A stretch of DNA of 64,000 nucleotides, taken from contig CACHIV010000001.1 of assembly GCA_902579985.1 (NCBI GenBank), forward strand, positions 1 to 64,000. Direction: 5' to 3'. Positions 48,081 to 57,951 of the stretch are shown one piece after another. How positions within the stretch are numbered: position 1 is the first letter of the stretch; every line of letters starts with the position of its first letter. The notes under the pieces are model-generated. The model had not been told where the DNA came from and searched no databases. It saw nothing but the letters and a program-made list of their open reading frames with translations. This DNA comes from an uncultured Pelagibacteraceae bacterium. GTDB taxonomy: Bacteria > Pseudomonadota > Alphaproteobacteria > Pelagibacterales > Pelagibacteraceae. The position numbers and the translations under genes are program-made.

Positions 48081-50114
48081 TTGAAAAATAATTGGTCAAA
48101 CGCAGAAGCAAATAAATATATAAAAAAGTATAGAGCTCTTGGACACTCAAAAGATATGGCTCTTCGGGTATATACAACAAGACTATTGGGAAGAAATAGT
48201 GAGTTAGTTTTACATGGTGGAGGAAATACCTCCGTAAAAACATCAGTTAAAGATATAGATGGGAAAAAATACGATGTTCTATGTGTTAAAGGTAGTGGTT
48301 GGGATATGGCCGAAATTGAACCTGAAGGCTTACCGGCAGTAAAATTACAACCTCTGCTATCACTTAAAAACAAAAAATACCTAAGTGATGAAGATATGGT
48401 TGCATATCAAAAAAGAAATCTAATTGATATAAAATCTCCAAATCCTTCTGTAGAAACTTTTCTTCACGCTTTTTTACCTTTTAAGTTTGTGGATCATACA
48501 CATTCAGATGCAATAATGAATGTCACTAATAGATCAAATGGACAAGATTTATGTAAAAAAATTTTTGGATCTAAAGTAAGTATTGTACCTTATGTTATGC
48601 CAGGTTTTGGTTTAGCTCAAAAAATTAACGAAGTTTATTCAAAAAATCCAAAAATTAATTGTTTAATACTTTTGAACCATGGAATTTTTACTTTTGATAA
48701 TGATGCTAAAAGATCTTATGATTTAATGATTAAATATGTATCTATTGCTGAAAAAACTATAAAGAAAATTAAAAGAAAAAAAATAAAACAAATAAAAAAA
48801 TATAATACTCAATTTAAACCTCATGAAATTGCTCCTATTTTAAGGGGATTATTATCAGAAACTAAAGAACAAAAATTTATTTTAAATTATAGATCTAATA
48901 AAAAACTAAATTATTTTATTAATGGTAGAGAGGTGAAAAGATATTCTACTATAGGAACCGCTACTCCAGATCATGTTATTAGAGTAAAGCCTTTTCCTTT
49001 GATAATTACTCCAAAACAAAATTCAAATATTGAAGATTTTAAAAAGTTAGCTGATAGAAGTTTTAAGGATTATAGAAAAAAATATATAAAATATTTTAAT
49101 AATAATAAAAGAAAAGTAAAAGGTAAAAAGATAATGCTTGATACTTCTCCAAGAGTAATTTTAGTTCAGAATGTTGGATTGTTTAGTGTAGGGGATAACT
49201 TAAATGCTTCTAAAATTGCAGGAGATTTAACTGAAACAAATGCTAGAGTAATTTCTTCAGTAGAAGAAACGACAAAATATAAATTTATACCAGAAAAAGA
49301 TTTATTCGATGTTGAGTACTGGTCTTTAGAACAAGCTAAAATCAAAAAAACAAAACAAGCTCTTCAAGGAAATGTTGTAGTGATCACTGGTGGTTTTGGA
49401 GCAATAGGATCTGCAACTTATAAACTTTTTAAAAGTTATGGAGCGGAAATAATCTTATTAGATTATAACGCAAAAAAAGTAAAAGAAATGCAGTCAAAAA
49501 TTAAAGATCTTTGTTTACATTGCGATGTTAGAAGTAAAAATAGTGTTGAGAAAGCTTTTAAAATAATCAGCGAACAATTTGGTGGAATCGATATTTTAAT
49601 TTCAAACGCTGGTACTGCAATTGGTGGATCAATAGCTGAAATAGATGATAGAATTTTAAGAGAAAGTTTTGAGGACAATTTTTTTTCACATCAAAATTGT
49701 GCTTCTGAAAGTATTAAGATTATGAAAAAACAAAATACTCAAGGGTGTTTATTATTCAATATTTCAAAACAATCAGTAAATCCTGGAAAAAACTTTGGTC
49801 CTTATGGTCTTCCAAAAACTGCTTTATTAAGTCTATGCAAGCAATATGCGGTTGATTATGGATCTTTTGGAATAAGATCTAATGGAGTGAATGCCGATAG
49901 AATAAGAAGTGGCTTATTGAATGACGGTATGATTAAATCGAGAGCAAAAGCTAGAGAAATTTCTACTGATGAGTATATGAAAGGAAATCTGCTTTTAAAT
50001 GAAGTCAAAGCAGAAGATGTTGCTAAAGCATTTTTTCATTTAGCGGTTTCCAAAAAAACTACTGGTGCAGTTTTAACTGTTGATGGTGGAAATATTGCTG
50101 CATCTTTAAGATAA
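48081..50114 (+). CDS. Bifunctional class II aldolase/short-chain dehydrogenase (TTG start)
   Basis: N-term LVLHGGGNTSVKTSVKDIDG, FLPFKFVDHTHSDAIMNVTN, LILLNHGIFTF; C-term GNVVVITGGFGAIGSATYKLF, ISNAGTAIGG, GPYGLPKTALLSLCKQYAVDYG. Confidence 0.9.
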   Translation: MKNNWSNAEANKYIKKYRALGHSKDMALRVYTTRLLGRNSELVLHGGGNTSVKTSVKDIDGKKYDVLCVKGSGWDMAEIEPEGLPAVKLQPLLSLKNKKYLSDEDMVAYQKRNLIDIKSPNPSVETFLHAFLPFKFVDHTHSDAIMNVTNRSNGQDLCKKIFGSKVSIVPYVMPGFGLAQKINEVYSKNPKINCLILLNHGIFTFDNDAKRSYDLMIKYVSIAEKTIKKIKRKKIKQIKKYNTQFKPHEIAPILRGLLSETKEQKFILNYRSNKKLNYFINGREVKRYSTIGTATPDHVIRVKPFPLIITPKQNSNIEDFKKLADRSFKDYRKKYIKYFNNNKRKVKGKKIMLDTSPRVILVQNVGLFSVGDNLNASKIAGDLTETNARVISSVEETTKYKFIPEKDLFDVEYWSLEQAKIKKTKQALQGNVVVITGGFGAIGSATYKLFKSYGAEIILLDYNAKKVKEMQSKIKDLCLHCDVRSKNSVEKAFKIISEQFGGIDILISNAGTAIGGSIAEIDDRILRESFEDNFFSHQNCASESIKIMKKQNTQGCLLFNISKQSVNPGKNFGPYGLPKTALLSLCKQYAVDYGSFGIRSNGVNADRIRSGLLNDGMIKSRAKAREISTDEYMKGNLLLNEVKAEDVAKAFFHLAVSKKTTGAVLTVDGGNIAASLR

Positions 50115-50115
50115 A

Positions 50116-51192
50116 TTATTTTGACTTAAATAATTTCTTTAATCCTCTTTCTGATGCCTCACACAAACCTTTTTCTGTAATCAATCCTGAAACATATTTA
50201 GCTGGTGTTACATCAAAAGCTAAATTCATTGATTTACTTTTTTTATGATATATTTGTATTTTTTTAACTTTTCCATTTTCATCTAAACCTTCTATGTGAG
50301 ATAGTTCTTCTGAATTCCTTTCTTCTATTGGTATATCTTTATAATTTTTTATGTTCCAATCAATTGTTGAACTAGGCAGTGCTACATAAAAAGGAACATT
50401 ATTATCTTTAGCAGCTAATGCTTTAAGGTAAGTGCCAATTTTATTACAAACATCACCGGTAGCCAATGTTCTATCTGTTCCAACAATACACATATCAACT
50501 TGACCTCTTTGCATTAAGATGCCACCTGTATTATCTGCTATAATAGTATTAGGTACATTTTCTTCATTTAATTCGTAAGAAGTTAAATTTGCTCCTTGAT
50601 TTCTTGGTCTTGTTTCATCAGCCCATACATGAACTGGTATTCCTTTTTTATGTGCATGATAAATTGGAGAAGTTGCTGTTCCCCAGTTAATTGTTGCAAG
50701 CCATCCAGCATTACAATGAGTTAAAATATTTACTGTATCTTTTTTTTTATTATAAATTTCTTCAATTATTTTAAGACCATTTAGCCCAATATTTTCACAG
50801 AACTTAACATCTTCCTCACAAATTTCTTTTGCTTCGTTTAATGCTATTTCTAAAATTTTGTTACTATTAACTCCAGATAATCTATTTATCATTCTATCAA
50901 CTGCCCACTTTAAATTTATAGCTGTTGGTCTTGAATTAATTAAATTTTCTGCTGATTTTTTTAAAAAAGATTGATCGTTGTTCTCAATAATTGATAAAAC
51001 TAATCCATAAGCTGCTGTTGCTCCAATTAAAGGAGCTCCTCTAACTTCCATTATCTTAATAGCATTAATTGCATCTTTTATTGTTTTAAGATCCTTAATT
51101 ACAAATTTATGAGGAAGTTTTGTTTGATCAATAATTTTTACAACATTTTGTTCAAACCAAATTGTACGATATTCTTTACCTTCAATTTTCAT
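50116..51192 (-). CDS. mtnA: S-methyl-5-thioribose-1-phosphate isomerase
   Basis: EVRGAPLIGATAAYGL, TINWGTATSPIYHAHKKG, VWADETRPRNQGA, MCIVGTDRTLATGDVCNKIGTY. Confidence 0.92.
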   Translation of the reverse strand: MKIEGKEYRTIWFEQNVVKIIDQTKLPHKFVIKDLKTIKDAINAIKIMEVRGAPLIGATAAYGLVLSIIENNDQSFLKKSAENLINSRPTAINLKWAVDRMINRLSGVNSNKILEIALNEAKEICEEDVKFCENIGLNGLKIIEEIYNKKKDTVNILTHCNAGWLATINWGTATSPIYHAHKKGIPVHVWADETRPRNQGANLTSYELNEENVPNTIIADNTGGILMQRGQVDMCIVGTDRTLATGDVCNKIGTYLKALAAKDNNVPFYVALPSSTIDWNIKNYKDIPIEERNSEELSHIEGLDENGKVKKIQIYHKKSKSMNLAFDVTPAKYVSGLITEKGLCEASERGLKKLFKSK

Positions 51193-51206
51193 TTTTTTGT
51201 TTTATC

Positions 51207-51767
51207 TTATACATTCTGTCCATTAACGATTTTTTCAAGTTCATCTATTAAACTATTGCCTCTAATAACTGGGTGGATTTTTTTTGCATCTTTTAAATCT
51301 TTAAGAGCTTTTTGATATAATTTTAAATCAATATATATTTGAGCTCTTCCTGATAGTGCTCCAAAATGTCTTGGTTCTAGATCTAACACCTTACTAATAT
51401 CCTTTAAAGATCTTTGATAATCTTTCATATAAAATAATAAAGTAGCTCTTTTATTCCAGGCTTCTGACCATTCTGAGTCTGTTTTAATAATATTAGTAAA
51501 GACTTTTAATGCATACTCATATTGACCTTGATACATAAGTTTAGTGCCAAATTCTAATTTTTCAGTCAATTCATTTTGATTTGGATGTTTGTTCCAAAGA
51601 GCCCAAATTTTTTTTTCTAAAATATCCCCCTCCTGAGCGTTATTTATCATACTTAGATCATTAAAAAGTTTATTAAGCTCAGTAACTTGAATTAAATTAT
51701 GGTTTTTTGCATTAATATTTAAAATTAAAATTAAATTTAATATTAAAATATAAATTATTTTTTTCAT
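51207..51767 (-). CDS. Exported TPR-repeat protein
   Basis: Signal peptide; KLMYQGQYEYALKVFTNIIKTDSEWSEAWNKRATLLFYMKDYQRSLKDISKVLDLEP. Confidence 0.8.
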   Translation of the reverse strand: MKKIIYILILNLILILNINAKNHNLIQVTELNKLFNDLSMINNAQEGDILEKKIWALWNKHPNQNELTEKLEFGTKLMYQGQYEYALKVFTNIIKTDSEWSEAWNKRATLLFYMKDYQRSLKDISKVLDLEPRHFGALSGRAQIYIDLKLYQKALKDLKDAKKIHPVIRGNSLIDELEKIVNGQNV

Positions 51768-52676
51768 TTAATTTAATTTCGAATTAATAAAATTTAAAAT
51801 TGATGAATTGTAATATTCAAAACAATCTGCTCTATCTATATCATGAAAGTTTTTAATTATTTCTCCCCAAACTTTACAGACTCTTCCGTTCACCTTATTA
51901 TCTTCTGAAACTACTATTCTTTCAACACCAGGTATATCTTCAACCCAGTCAGACAATAAACCATCATATGGATCTTTAGGATGAGTAAAAACTAAAGCAG
52001 GTAAATTATTGCTCTTTAGAATGTCATTTATTTGAGATTGTCTCATGTCAGCTGGTCCATCACCTGACTTTTTTCTAAATTTTTCAAGAGCTTTTTCTAT
52101 ACCTACTTTTTTTACCTTTGTGCTTCTTGTTAATTTTCCATAACAAGCTTGCATATAAGATATTCCGCCAGCAACAATATCTTGATGTCTTGCTAACAAC
52201 ATCATTGTCATCCACCCTCCACATGATCTTCCAGTAATAAATATTTGATTTTTTTTAAAGCCTTGGCTAGCAAAATCATCAATTAGTTTTAAATTCGCAT
52301 CTAATCTTTTTTCAAGTTTTGGCTTACCTTTATAGGGAGTTTTAAATTTTTTTTTATTCCATAACCTTTTATAATCATCCCCCTTAAGTTTACCAGTGCA
52401 GAAAATATAAACTAATATTTCTTTACCCTTTACTTTTTGTCCTACTAAGGATGCCATATTTTTCATGCCTCCCTTCCAAACACAGTCACTGGATGGACCG
52501 TCATGACTACTTTGTCCATGATTATAAATTAACAAAATTTTATTTTCTGGATCACTTATTTTCTGATCTTTAGAATAACTAACATTATTACTCAAAAAAC
52601 CATCCTTAGTCATTTTGTCTGCATGAACATTTGTGCAAAATAACAAAATAGATAATAGTAAAAATATTTTTTTCAT
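51768..52676 (-). CDS. Exported alpha/beta-hydrolase-like protein
   Basis: Signal peptide; ILLIYNHGQSSHDGPSSD, IFITGRSCGGWMTMMLLARH nucleophile elbow. Confidence 0.7.
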   Translation of the reverse strand: MKKIFLLLSILLFCTNVHADKMTKDGFLSNNVSYSKDQKISDPENKILLIYNHGQSSHDGPSSDCVWKGGMKNMASLVGQKVKGKEILVYIFCTGKLKGDDYKRLWNKKKFKTPYKGKPKLEKRLDANLKLIDDFASQGFKKNQIFITGRSCGGWMTMMLLARHQDIVAGGISYMQACYGKLTRSTKVKKVGIEKALEKFRKKSGDGPADMRQSQINDILKSNNLPALVFTHPKDPYDGLLSDWVEDIPGVERIVVSEDNKVNGRVCKVWGEIIKNFHDIDRADCFEYYNSSILNFINSKLN

Positions 52677-53545
52677 TTATTTAAAACTCTTCCAGCTATT
52701 GTTTTTAGTTTATCTTTTGTTTTTTGAGTTCTTTTTTCTGGAGCGGTTATAATTGCAACATCCAAACAATTATTAGTTGGATCTTTTGGATCTATATGTT
52801 TTTCAAAATTTTCTATTAAATTTTTAATCATATTTTTTGCTTTAACAGCATTTCCTAAAAGTACTTTTATTACTTGTTGAACATCTACATTTTCATGGTC
52901 AGGATGCCAACAATCATAATCTGTTATCATTGAAACAGATGCATATCTAATTTCAGCTTCTCTTGCCAATTTAGCTTCCGGCATGTTGGTCATACCAATT
53001 ACATCCGCTTTCCATGATCTATATAAATTTGATTCTGCTAATGTTGAAAATTGAGGTCCTTCCATAACAACATATGTTCCACCTCTTTGATATTCTATAT
53101 TTTCTTTTTTAATAGCCTGTTCGCAGGCATTCATTAATCCATTAGATGTAGGATGAGCCATAGAAACGTGAGCAACTATCTCATCATCAAAAAATGTTTT
53201 ATTTCTAGCGAAAGTTCTATCTATAAATTGATCGACTATTACAAATTTTCCTGGAGGTAAATCTTCTTTTAAAGAACCAACCGCCGAAACTGATAAAATA
53301 TCTGTTACACCAAGTTGTTTTAATGCGTCTATATTAGCCCTAAAATTTATATTAGATGGATTGATAAAATGACCTCTTCCGTGTCTTGGTAAAAAAAAAA
53401 CTTCTTTATTTTTATAATTAGTTTTTAATATTTTATCAGAAGGTTTTCCCCAAGAGGTATTTATATCTAGTAATTCTCTTTCTTTAAATTCCTCAACATC
53501 ATATAAACCGCTTCCACCAATAATAGCTAATTTATTGTTTACCAT
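52673..53545 (-). CDS. mtnP: S-methyl-5'-thioadenosine phosphorylase
   Basis: LAIIGGSGLYDVEEF, FLPRHGRGHFINPSNINFRANI, VVMEGPQFSTLAESNLYRSWKADVIGMTNMPEAKLAREAEI. Confidence 0.93.
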   Translation of the reverse strand: MVNNKLAIIGGSGLYDVEEFKERELLDINTSWGKPSDKILKTNYKNKEVFFLPRHGRGHFINPSNINFRANIDALKQLGVTDILSVSAVGSLKEDLPPGKFVIVDQFIDRTFARNKTFFDDEIVAHVSMAHPTSNGLMNACEQAIKKENIEYQRGGTYVVMEGPQFSTLAESNLYRSWKADVIGMTNMPEAKLAREAEIRYASVSMITDYDCWHPDHENVDVQQVIKVLLGNAVKAKNMIKNLIENFEKHIDPKDPTNNCLDVAIITAPEKRTQKTKDKLKTIAGRVLNK

Positions 53546-53586
53546 ATCAAAAAAATAATTTATCTATTTATATATCTTAATTTATT

Positions 53587-54114
53587 ATGGATTTAAAAGA
53601 ATATATTAGATCAATTCAGGATTATCCAAAAAAAGGAATTCTATTTAGGGATATCACTACATTAATTAAAAATGAAAAAGCTTTTACTGAAACAATTAAT
53701 CAAATAATTGAAAAATCTAAAAAATTCAAATTTGATAAAATTGCAGCAATAGAGTCTAGAGGATTTGTTTTTGCTTCAGCTATTTCTTATTTAGTTAAAA
53801 AACCATTCATCATGTTGAGAAAAAAAAACAAACTTCCTGCAGAGACTCATTCAATAGATTTTGAGTTAGAATATGGAACTGCTACCATAGAAGTTCATAA
53901 AGACTCCATTGATGAAAATGACTCAGTTTTAATTATAGATGATTTAATTGCAACAGGAGGCACAGCAGAGGCTGCTGCGAAACTTGTAGAGATCTCTGGA
54001 GGAAAAGTTGCAGCTTTTATATTTGTAATAAATCTCTTTGACCTTAATGGATCCAATAAACTTAGCAAAAAAAATTATAACGTGGAAAGTTTGATGGATT
54101 TTCCAGGACATTAA
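53587..54114 (+). CDS. apt: Adenine phosphoribosyltransferase
   Basis: SIQDYPKKGILFRDITTLI, IAAIESRGFVFA, VLIIDDLIATGGTAEAAAKL. Confidence 0.94.
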   Translation: MDLKEYIRSIQDYPKKGILFRDITTLIKNEKAFTETINQIIEKSKKFKFDKIAAIESRGFVFASAISYLVKKPFIMLRKKNKLPAETHSIDFELEYGTATIEVHKDSIDENDSVLIIDDLIATGGTAEAAAKLVEISGGKVAAFIFVINLFDLNGSNKLSKKNYNVESLMDFPGH

Positions 54115-55019
54115 TAAAATTGTCCACCTCTATAACTTGACTTCAGACCAAGAATTGAAAATAATAAACCTAAAAATCTAAAAAGATATTTGTCTCTATC
54201 AGATTTGTTAAATATAAGTGTGTAAAAAATTGCTTTAAAAAAAGAATTAAAAAATTTTCCTGAAATTTTAATTAACGCATATAAATAATTGTAATTTTTT
54301 TTATAAAAGTAAAAATATGACCACATCCAGTGCCAATCACGTAATTTATTTGCTTCTTCTTTAAGTAAATTATTCGACCCTAAAGAACCTTTAAATCCTA
54401 AATGATAAACTTTTAAATCACCTGAAGAATAAACATGACCTCCCTTTTCATTTGTTGATTTACATAAATCAAATTCTTCAAAATATAAAAAATAATTCTT
54501 GTCAAAAATTTTTTTATTCTTAAATTTTTTTAAATTAATCAACATTGAACATCCTGTAACCCAATCAACTTTTATCAATTTATTATTTTTTTTAAAAAAA
54601 TTCTTTTGAAAAATAGAATGTTTTTTTTTATCAAAAAAACCTGCAGGCAAATATTTTGTCTTATTAGAATACTGACATCCAATAATTGAAAATTTATTAT
54701 TTCCTTTAATAAATTTTTTTATCTTTTTAAAAAAATCAGATTTACAAATAATATCCGGATTCAAAATTAATGCATAATCTGTTTTAACCCTATCTAAACC
54801 AAAATTATTACCTTTGCCATAACCTAAGTTTAAGCCTGTACAAACAACTTCTAAATTTGAAAATTTTTTTAGAAAATATTTTTTGTGTATAAATTTCTTT
54901 GAATTTTCAACAATAATTACCTTAATCTTTTTATCTATTGATTCAACGCATTTTAATAGAATTCTTTTATTAGTTAAATAAGTAACAATTACTACTGTTA
55001 AATTGTTTATTTTTTTCAT
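54111..55019 (-). CDS. Glycosyltransferase family 2
   Basis: LTVVIVTYLTNKRILLKCVESI, LNLGYGKGNNFGLD, ALILNPDIIC, VDWVTGCSMLIN. Confidence 0.88.
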   Translation of the reverse strand: MKKINNLTVVIVTYLTNKRILLKCVESIDKKIKVIIVENSKKFIHKKYFLKKFSNLEVVCTGLNLGYGKGNNFGLDRVKTDYALILNPDIICKSDFFKKIKKFIKGNNKFSIIGCQYSNKTKYLPAGFFDKKKHSIFQKNFFKKNNKLIKVDWVTGCSMLINLKKFKNKKIFDKNYFLYFEEFDLCKSTNEKGGHVYSSGDLKVYHLGFKGSLGSNNLLKEEANKLRDWHWMWSYFYFYKKNYNYLYALIKISGKFFNSFFKAIFYTLIFNKSDRDKYLFRFLGLLFSILGLKSSYRGGQFY

Positions 55020-55071
55020 TATTATAAAATCAAATATATACTTTAATTTAAATTATTGTAAAAATTTTTAA

Positions 55072-56088
55072 ATGAAAAAAATAATAGTAACAGGTGGATT
55101 GGGTTTTATAGGAAGTAATTTAATAGAAGTCTTATTAAAAAAAAACTATTATGTAATAAATATAGACAAAGCTACTTACTCTTCAAACTTTTATAACACC
55201 AAAACATTTAAAGATGATAGAAATTATAAATTTATTAAATGTGACATCAGAAGTAAAAAAATTAAAAAAATTTTTAACAAATATAAACCCATAGGGATAT
55301 TTAATCTAGCTGCAGAAACTCATGTAGATAGATCAATCGACAGCCCACAAAAATTTATTGATAGTAATATTATTGGTGTCTATAATATTCTAGAAATCTT
55401 TAGAAAATTTTCAAAAAAAAATAAAAAATCAAAATTAATACATATTTCAACAGATGAAGTGTTTGGTGATATTTTGTCTGGTAGAAGTAATGAGAACTAT
55501 CCATATAAGCCGAGCTCACCCTACGCTGCAAGTAAAGCTTCTTCAGATCACTTGGTATATTCTTATGTAAGAACTTATGATATCCAAGCAATTATAACTA
55601 ATTGCTCTAACAACTATGGTCCAAGACAACATCCAGAAAAATTAATTCCTAAACTAATATATAATATTTTTACAAATAGATTCTTACCTATATATGGAAA
55701 AGGCACAAACTCTAGAGAATGGATTTATGTAAAAGACCATTGCGAAGCTTTAATAAGAATTTTTGAGAAAGGTAAAATTGGAAATTTTTATAATATTGGC
55801 TCTAATAAAAATCAGACAAATTTAGAAATATGTAAAAAATTAATTAATGAAGCTAGTAAAAATAAAGTCTTAGGTAAAAATGTTAAAATAAAGTTTGTAA
55901 AAGATAGGCCTGGTCATGATGTTAGGTATGCTTTAAATAGTTTAAAATTAAGGAAATCACTTAAATGGAAACCTAAAACAAGTTTAAGTGAAGGTATAAA
56001 AAAAACTTTTAAATGGTATTCTGAAAATAAAAAATATTTTAAGTCTCTATCAAAAGTTGATATCATAAAACGTTTAGGTACAAAATAA
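55072..56088 (+). CDS. dTDP-glucose 4,6-dehydratase-like NAD-dependent epimerase/dehydratase
   Basis: IIVTGGLGFIGSNLIEVLLKK, LAAETHVDRSIDSP, ISTDEVFGD, SPYAASKASSDHLVYSY, SNNYGPRQHPEKLIP. Confidence 0.9.
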   Translation: MKKIIVTGGLGFIGSNLIEVLLKKNYYVINIDKATYSSNFYNTKTFKDDRNYKFIKCDIRSKKIKKIFNKYKPIGIFNLAAETHVDRSIDSPQKFIDSNIIGVYNILEIFRKFSKKNKKSKLIHISTDEVFGDILSGRSNENYPYKPSSPYAASKASSDHLVYSYVRTYDIQAIITNCSNNYGPRQHPEKLIPKLIYNIFTNRFLPIYGKGTNSREWIYVKDHCEALIRIFEKGKIGNFYNIGSNKNQTNLEICKKLINEASKNKVLGKNVKIKFVKDRPGHDVRYALNSLKLRKSLKWKPKTSLSEGIKKTFKWYSENKKYFKSLSKVDIIKRLGTK

Positions 56089-56106
56089 TTAATTAATAAA
56101 TAAATG

Positions 56107-56183
56107 TGGTAGCGGGAAGTGGGATCGAACCACTGACCTCAGGCTTATGAGTCCTGCGCTCTAACCAACTGAGCTACCCCGCC
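56107..56183 (-). tRNA. tRNA-Met (anticodon CAT), CCA encoded
   Basis: Reverse complement GGCGGGGTAGCTCAGTTGGTTAGAGCGCAGGACTCATAAGCCTGAGGTCAGTGGTTCGATCCCACTTCCCGCTACCA folds as a cloverleaf; anticodon loop CTCATAA. Confidence 0.95.
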
Positions 56184-56371
56184 AAATTATTCAATTTGAT
56201 TTATAATAGATTTTACCTTTAGTTCAATAACCTATTTACCTTAATTGCATTTTGTTTCTTGGTATTGGTAAAATAATGATTAATACATATTATGGAATTA
56301 TATAATTTATAATTGACATAGTTTGAATATGAAATAAATGAATAACTTAAATTATTCATAAATTATAGAAA

Positions 56372-57004
56372 ATGAAAAAAAAAAATCTTGTTAAATACTG
56401 GAATAAATTTTACAAAAAAAAATCAATAATATCTGAGTCTACATTTGCAAAATTCACATATAAAAAAATATTAAATAAAAAAGTTAAACTTTTAGATATA
56501 GGATGTGGTAATGGGAGAGATTCATACTTTTTCAATAAAAAAGGTTTTCATGTAACTGGCATCGATATTTCACAAAAAGCTATACAAAAAAACTCAAAAA
56601 ATAAAATCAAAAACTTGTCGTTTAAAAAATTTGATATAGGTAAAGACAAAATTAAAAATAAATTCGACATAATTTATTGTCGATTCTTTGTTCATACAGT
56701 GGATGAATTATTAGAGAATAAGTTAATTGAATTGATAAAAAGTTCTAAAAACAAGGATACAAAGGTATTTTTTGAGTTTAGAAATTATAAAGACAAAATA
56801 TTTGGAAAATTTAATGCTGAAGATCATAATAAAGTAATTGAGTTTGAAAAAGGACATTTTAGAAGAATAATAGATCCAAAAATATTTAAAAAAAAATTTC
56901 TTTTAAGAACAAAATCAAAATTAATTTATCAAAAAAATGGTATAAACTTATCTATTGTTAAAAAAGATAATCCAAATCTATCACGTATGATTTTTAAATT
57001 TTAA
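56372..57004 (+). CDS. Class I SAM-dependent methyltransferase
   Basis: VKLLDIGCGNGRDSYFFNKKGFHVTGIDIS. Confidence 0.85.
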   Translation: MKKKNLVKYWNKFYKKKSIISESTFAKFTYKKILNKKVKLLDIGCGNGRDSYFFNKKGFHVTGIDISQKAIQKNSKNKIKNLSFKKFDIGKDKIKNKFDIIYCRFFVHTVDELLENKLIELIKSSKNKDTKVFFEFRNYKDKIFGKFNAEDHNKVIEFEKGHFRRIIDPKIFKKKFLLRTKSKLIYQKNGINLSIVKKDNPNLSRMIFKF

Positions 57005-57633
57005 TGTTTAAACAAAATAAATTACAAAAATTAAATTTTCAAAACTTAATATCTGTTGCGCCTTTACTTAAAAATATTGAATACTTTATTTTTTATGGAA
57101 CAATGCTAGGAATTATTAGAGAAAATAATATTATAAAAGGTGATGATGATATTGATTTTTTGGTAAATTATAAATCAAAAAAATTATTATTAAAAAAAAT
57201 GAAAACAGCTAAATCATTTAAGATAAATAAAAAAGTTTGTAATAAATATTTTATTCAATATATAAAAAAATATAATGACTTGAGAACTTTTGTTGATTTT
57301 TACTTTTATGTTAATGATCCGAAAAAAAATTATATTATTGATAAACATAACTGGATAGGTAACATCAATGACAAAAGATTTGCAATACACTTTCCAAAAA
57401 AACTTATTTTTCCAATAGTAAAAAATAGAAAATTTAATATGCCTAAAAATCCTATAGCTGCCTGCAAGTTTATATATGGTAATAGTTGGTCTAAACCACA
57501 AAAAAAAAATACTAACTACCGACCTGAAATTATAAATAATAAACCAGTATTAATTAAGAGAAGTTATTTAGGATCGATAACAAGAGAATTAAAGGAAATA
57601 TTTAATATAAGTAGATTCAGAAAAGTTATTTAA
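57004..57633 (+). CDS. LicD/fukutin-like phosphotransferase-family protein
   Basis: EYFIFYGTMLGIIRENNIIKGDDDIDFLV. Confidence 0.65.
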   Translation: MFKQNKLQKLNFQNLISVAPLLKNIEYFIFYGTMLGIIRENNIIKGDDDIDFLVNYKSKKLLLKKMKTAKSFKINKKVCNKYFIQYIKKYNDLRTFVDFYFYVNDPKKNYIIDKHNWIGNINDKRFAIHFPKKLIFPIVKNRKFNMPKNPIAACKFIYGNSWSKPQKKNTNYRPEIINNKPVLIKRSYLGSITRELKEIFNISRFRKVI

Positions 57634-57947
57634 TCAATCGGGTGTTCTCTACTTGTAAGCATTCTTTCGGTTAGTTTTACCCCCATATATCTACAACTTG
57701 TTCCTTTTAAATTATTAACTTTTTCAAACTCTAAACATTTTTTTTTAACATTTATCCTTGCTAAATTTTCAGTATTTGAAAACTCATAAAATTTTTTTAT
57801 AATTTTTCTATTATTATCTTTTGAATATAAATTTGTTTGACCTTTGAAGAAAAATTTTTGCTCTTTATCAATTACTTGACTTTCATTTATATATCCACAA
57901 CCTGTTAAAGCTAAAAAAAAAATTATATAAAATATTTTTTTGATCAT
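57630..57947 (-). CDS. Small lipoprotein of unknown function (start at 57947 rather than 57980)
   Basis: MIKKIFYIIFFLALTGCGYINES with lipobox LTGC. Confidence 0.6.
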   Translation of the reverse strand: MIKKIFYIIFFLALTGCGYINESQVIDKEQKFFFKGQTNLYSKDNNRKIIKKFYEFSNTENLARINVKKKCLEFEKVNNLKGTSCRYMGVKLTERMLTSREHPID

Positions 57948-57951
57948 AATT

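Noticed and set aside
47999-48373. Minus-strand ORFs 47999-48373 and 48013-48243
   Set aside because: Overlap the N-terminal aldolase domain of 48081-50114, which carries clear motifs.
56107-56183. Initiator tRNA-fMet or tRNA-Ile2(CAT)
   Set aside because: The acceptor GGCGGGG and body resemble elongator tRNA-Met; it lacks the initiator-type GGG/CCC run in the anticodon stem. Ile2 cannot be fully excluded without a covariance model.
56338-56359. Hairpin ATGAATAA-CTTAAA-TTATTCAT upstream of a methyltransferase gene
   Set aside because: 8-bp A/T-rich symmetry is easily produced by chance in this composition; no other support.
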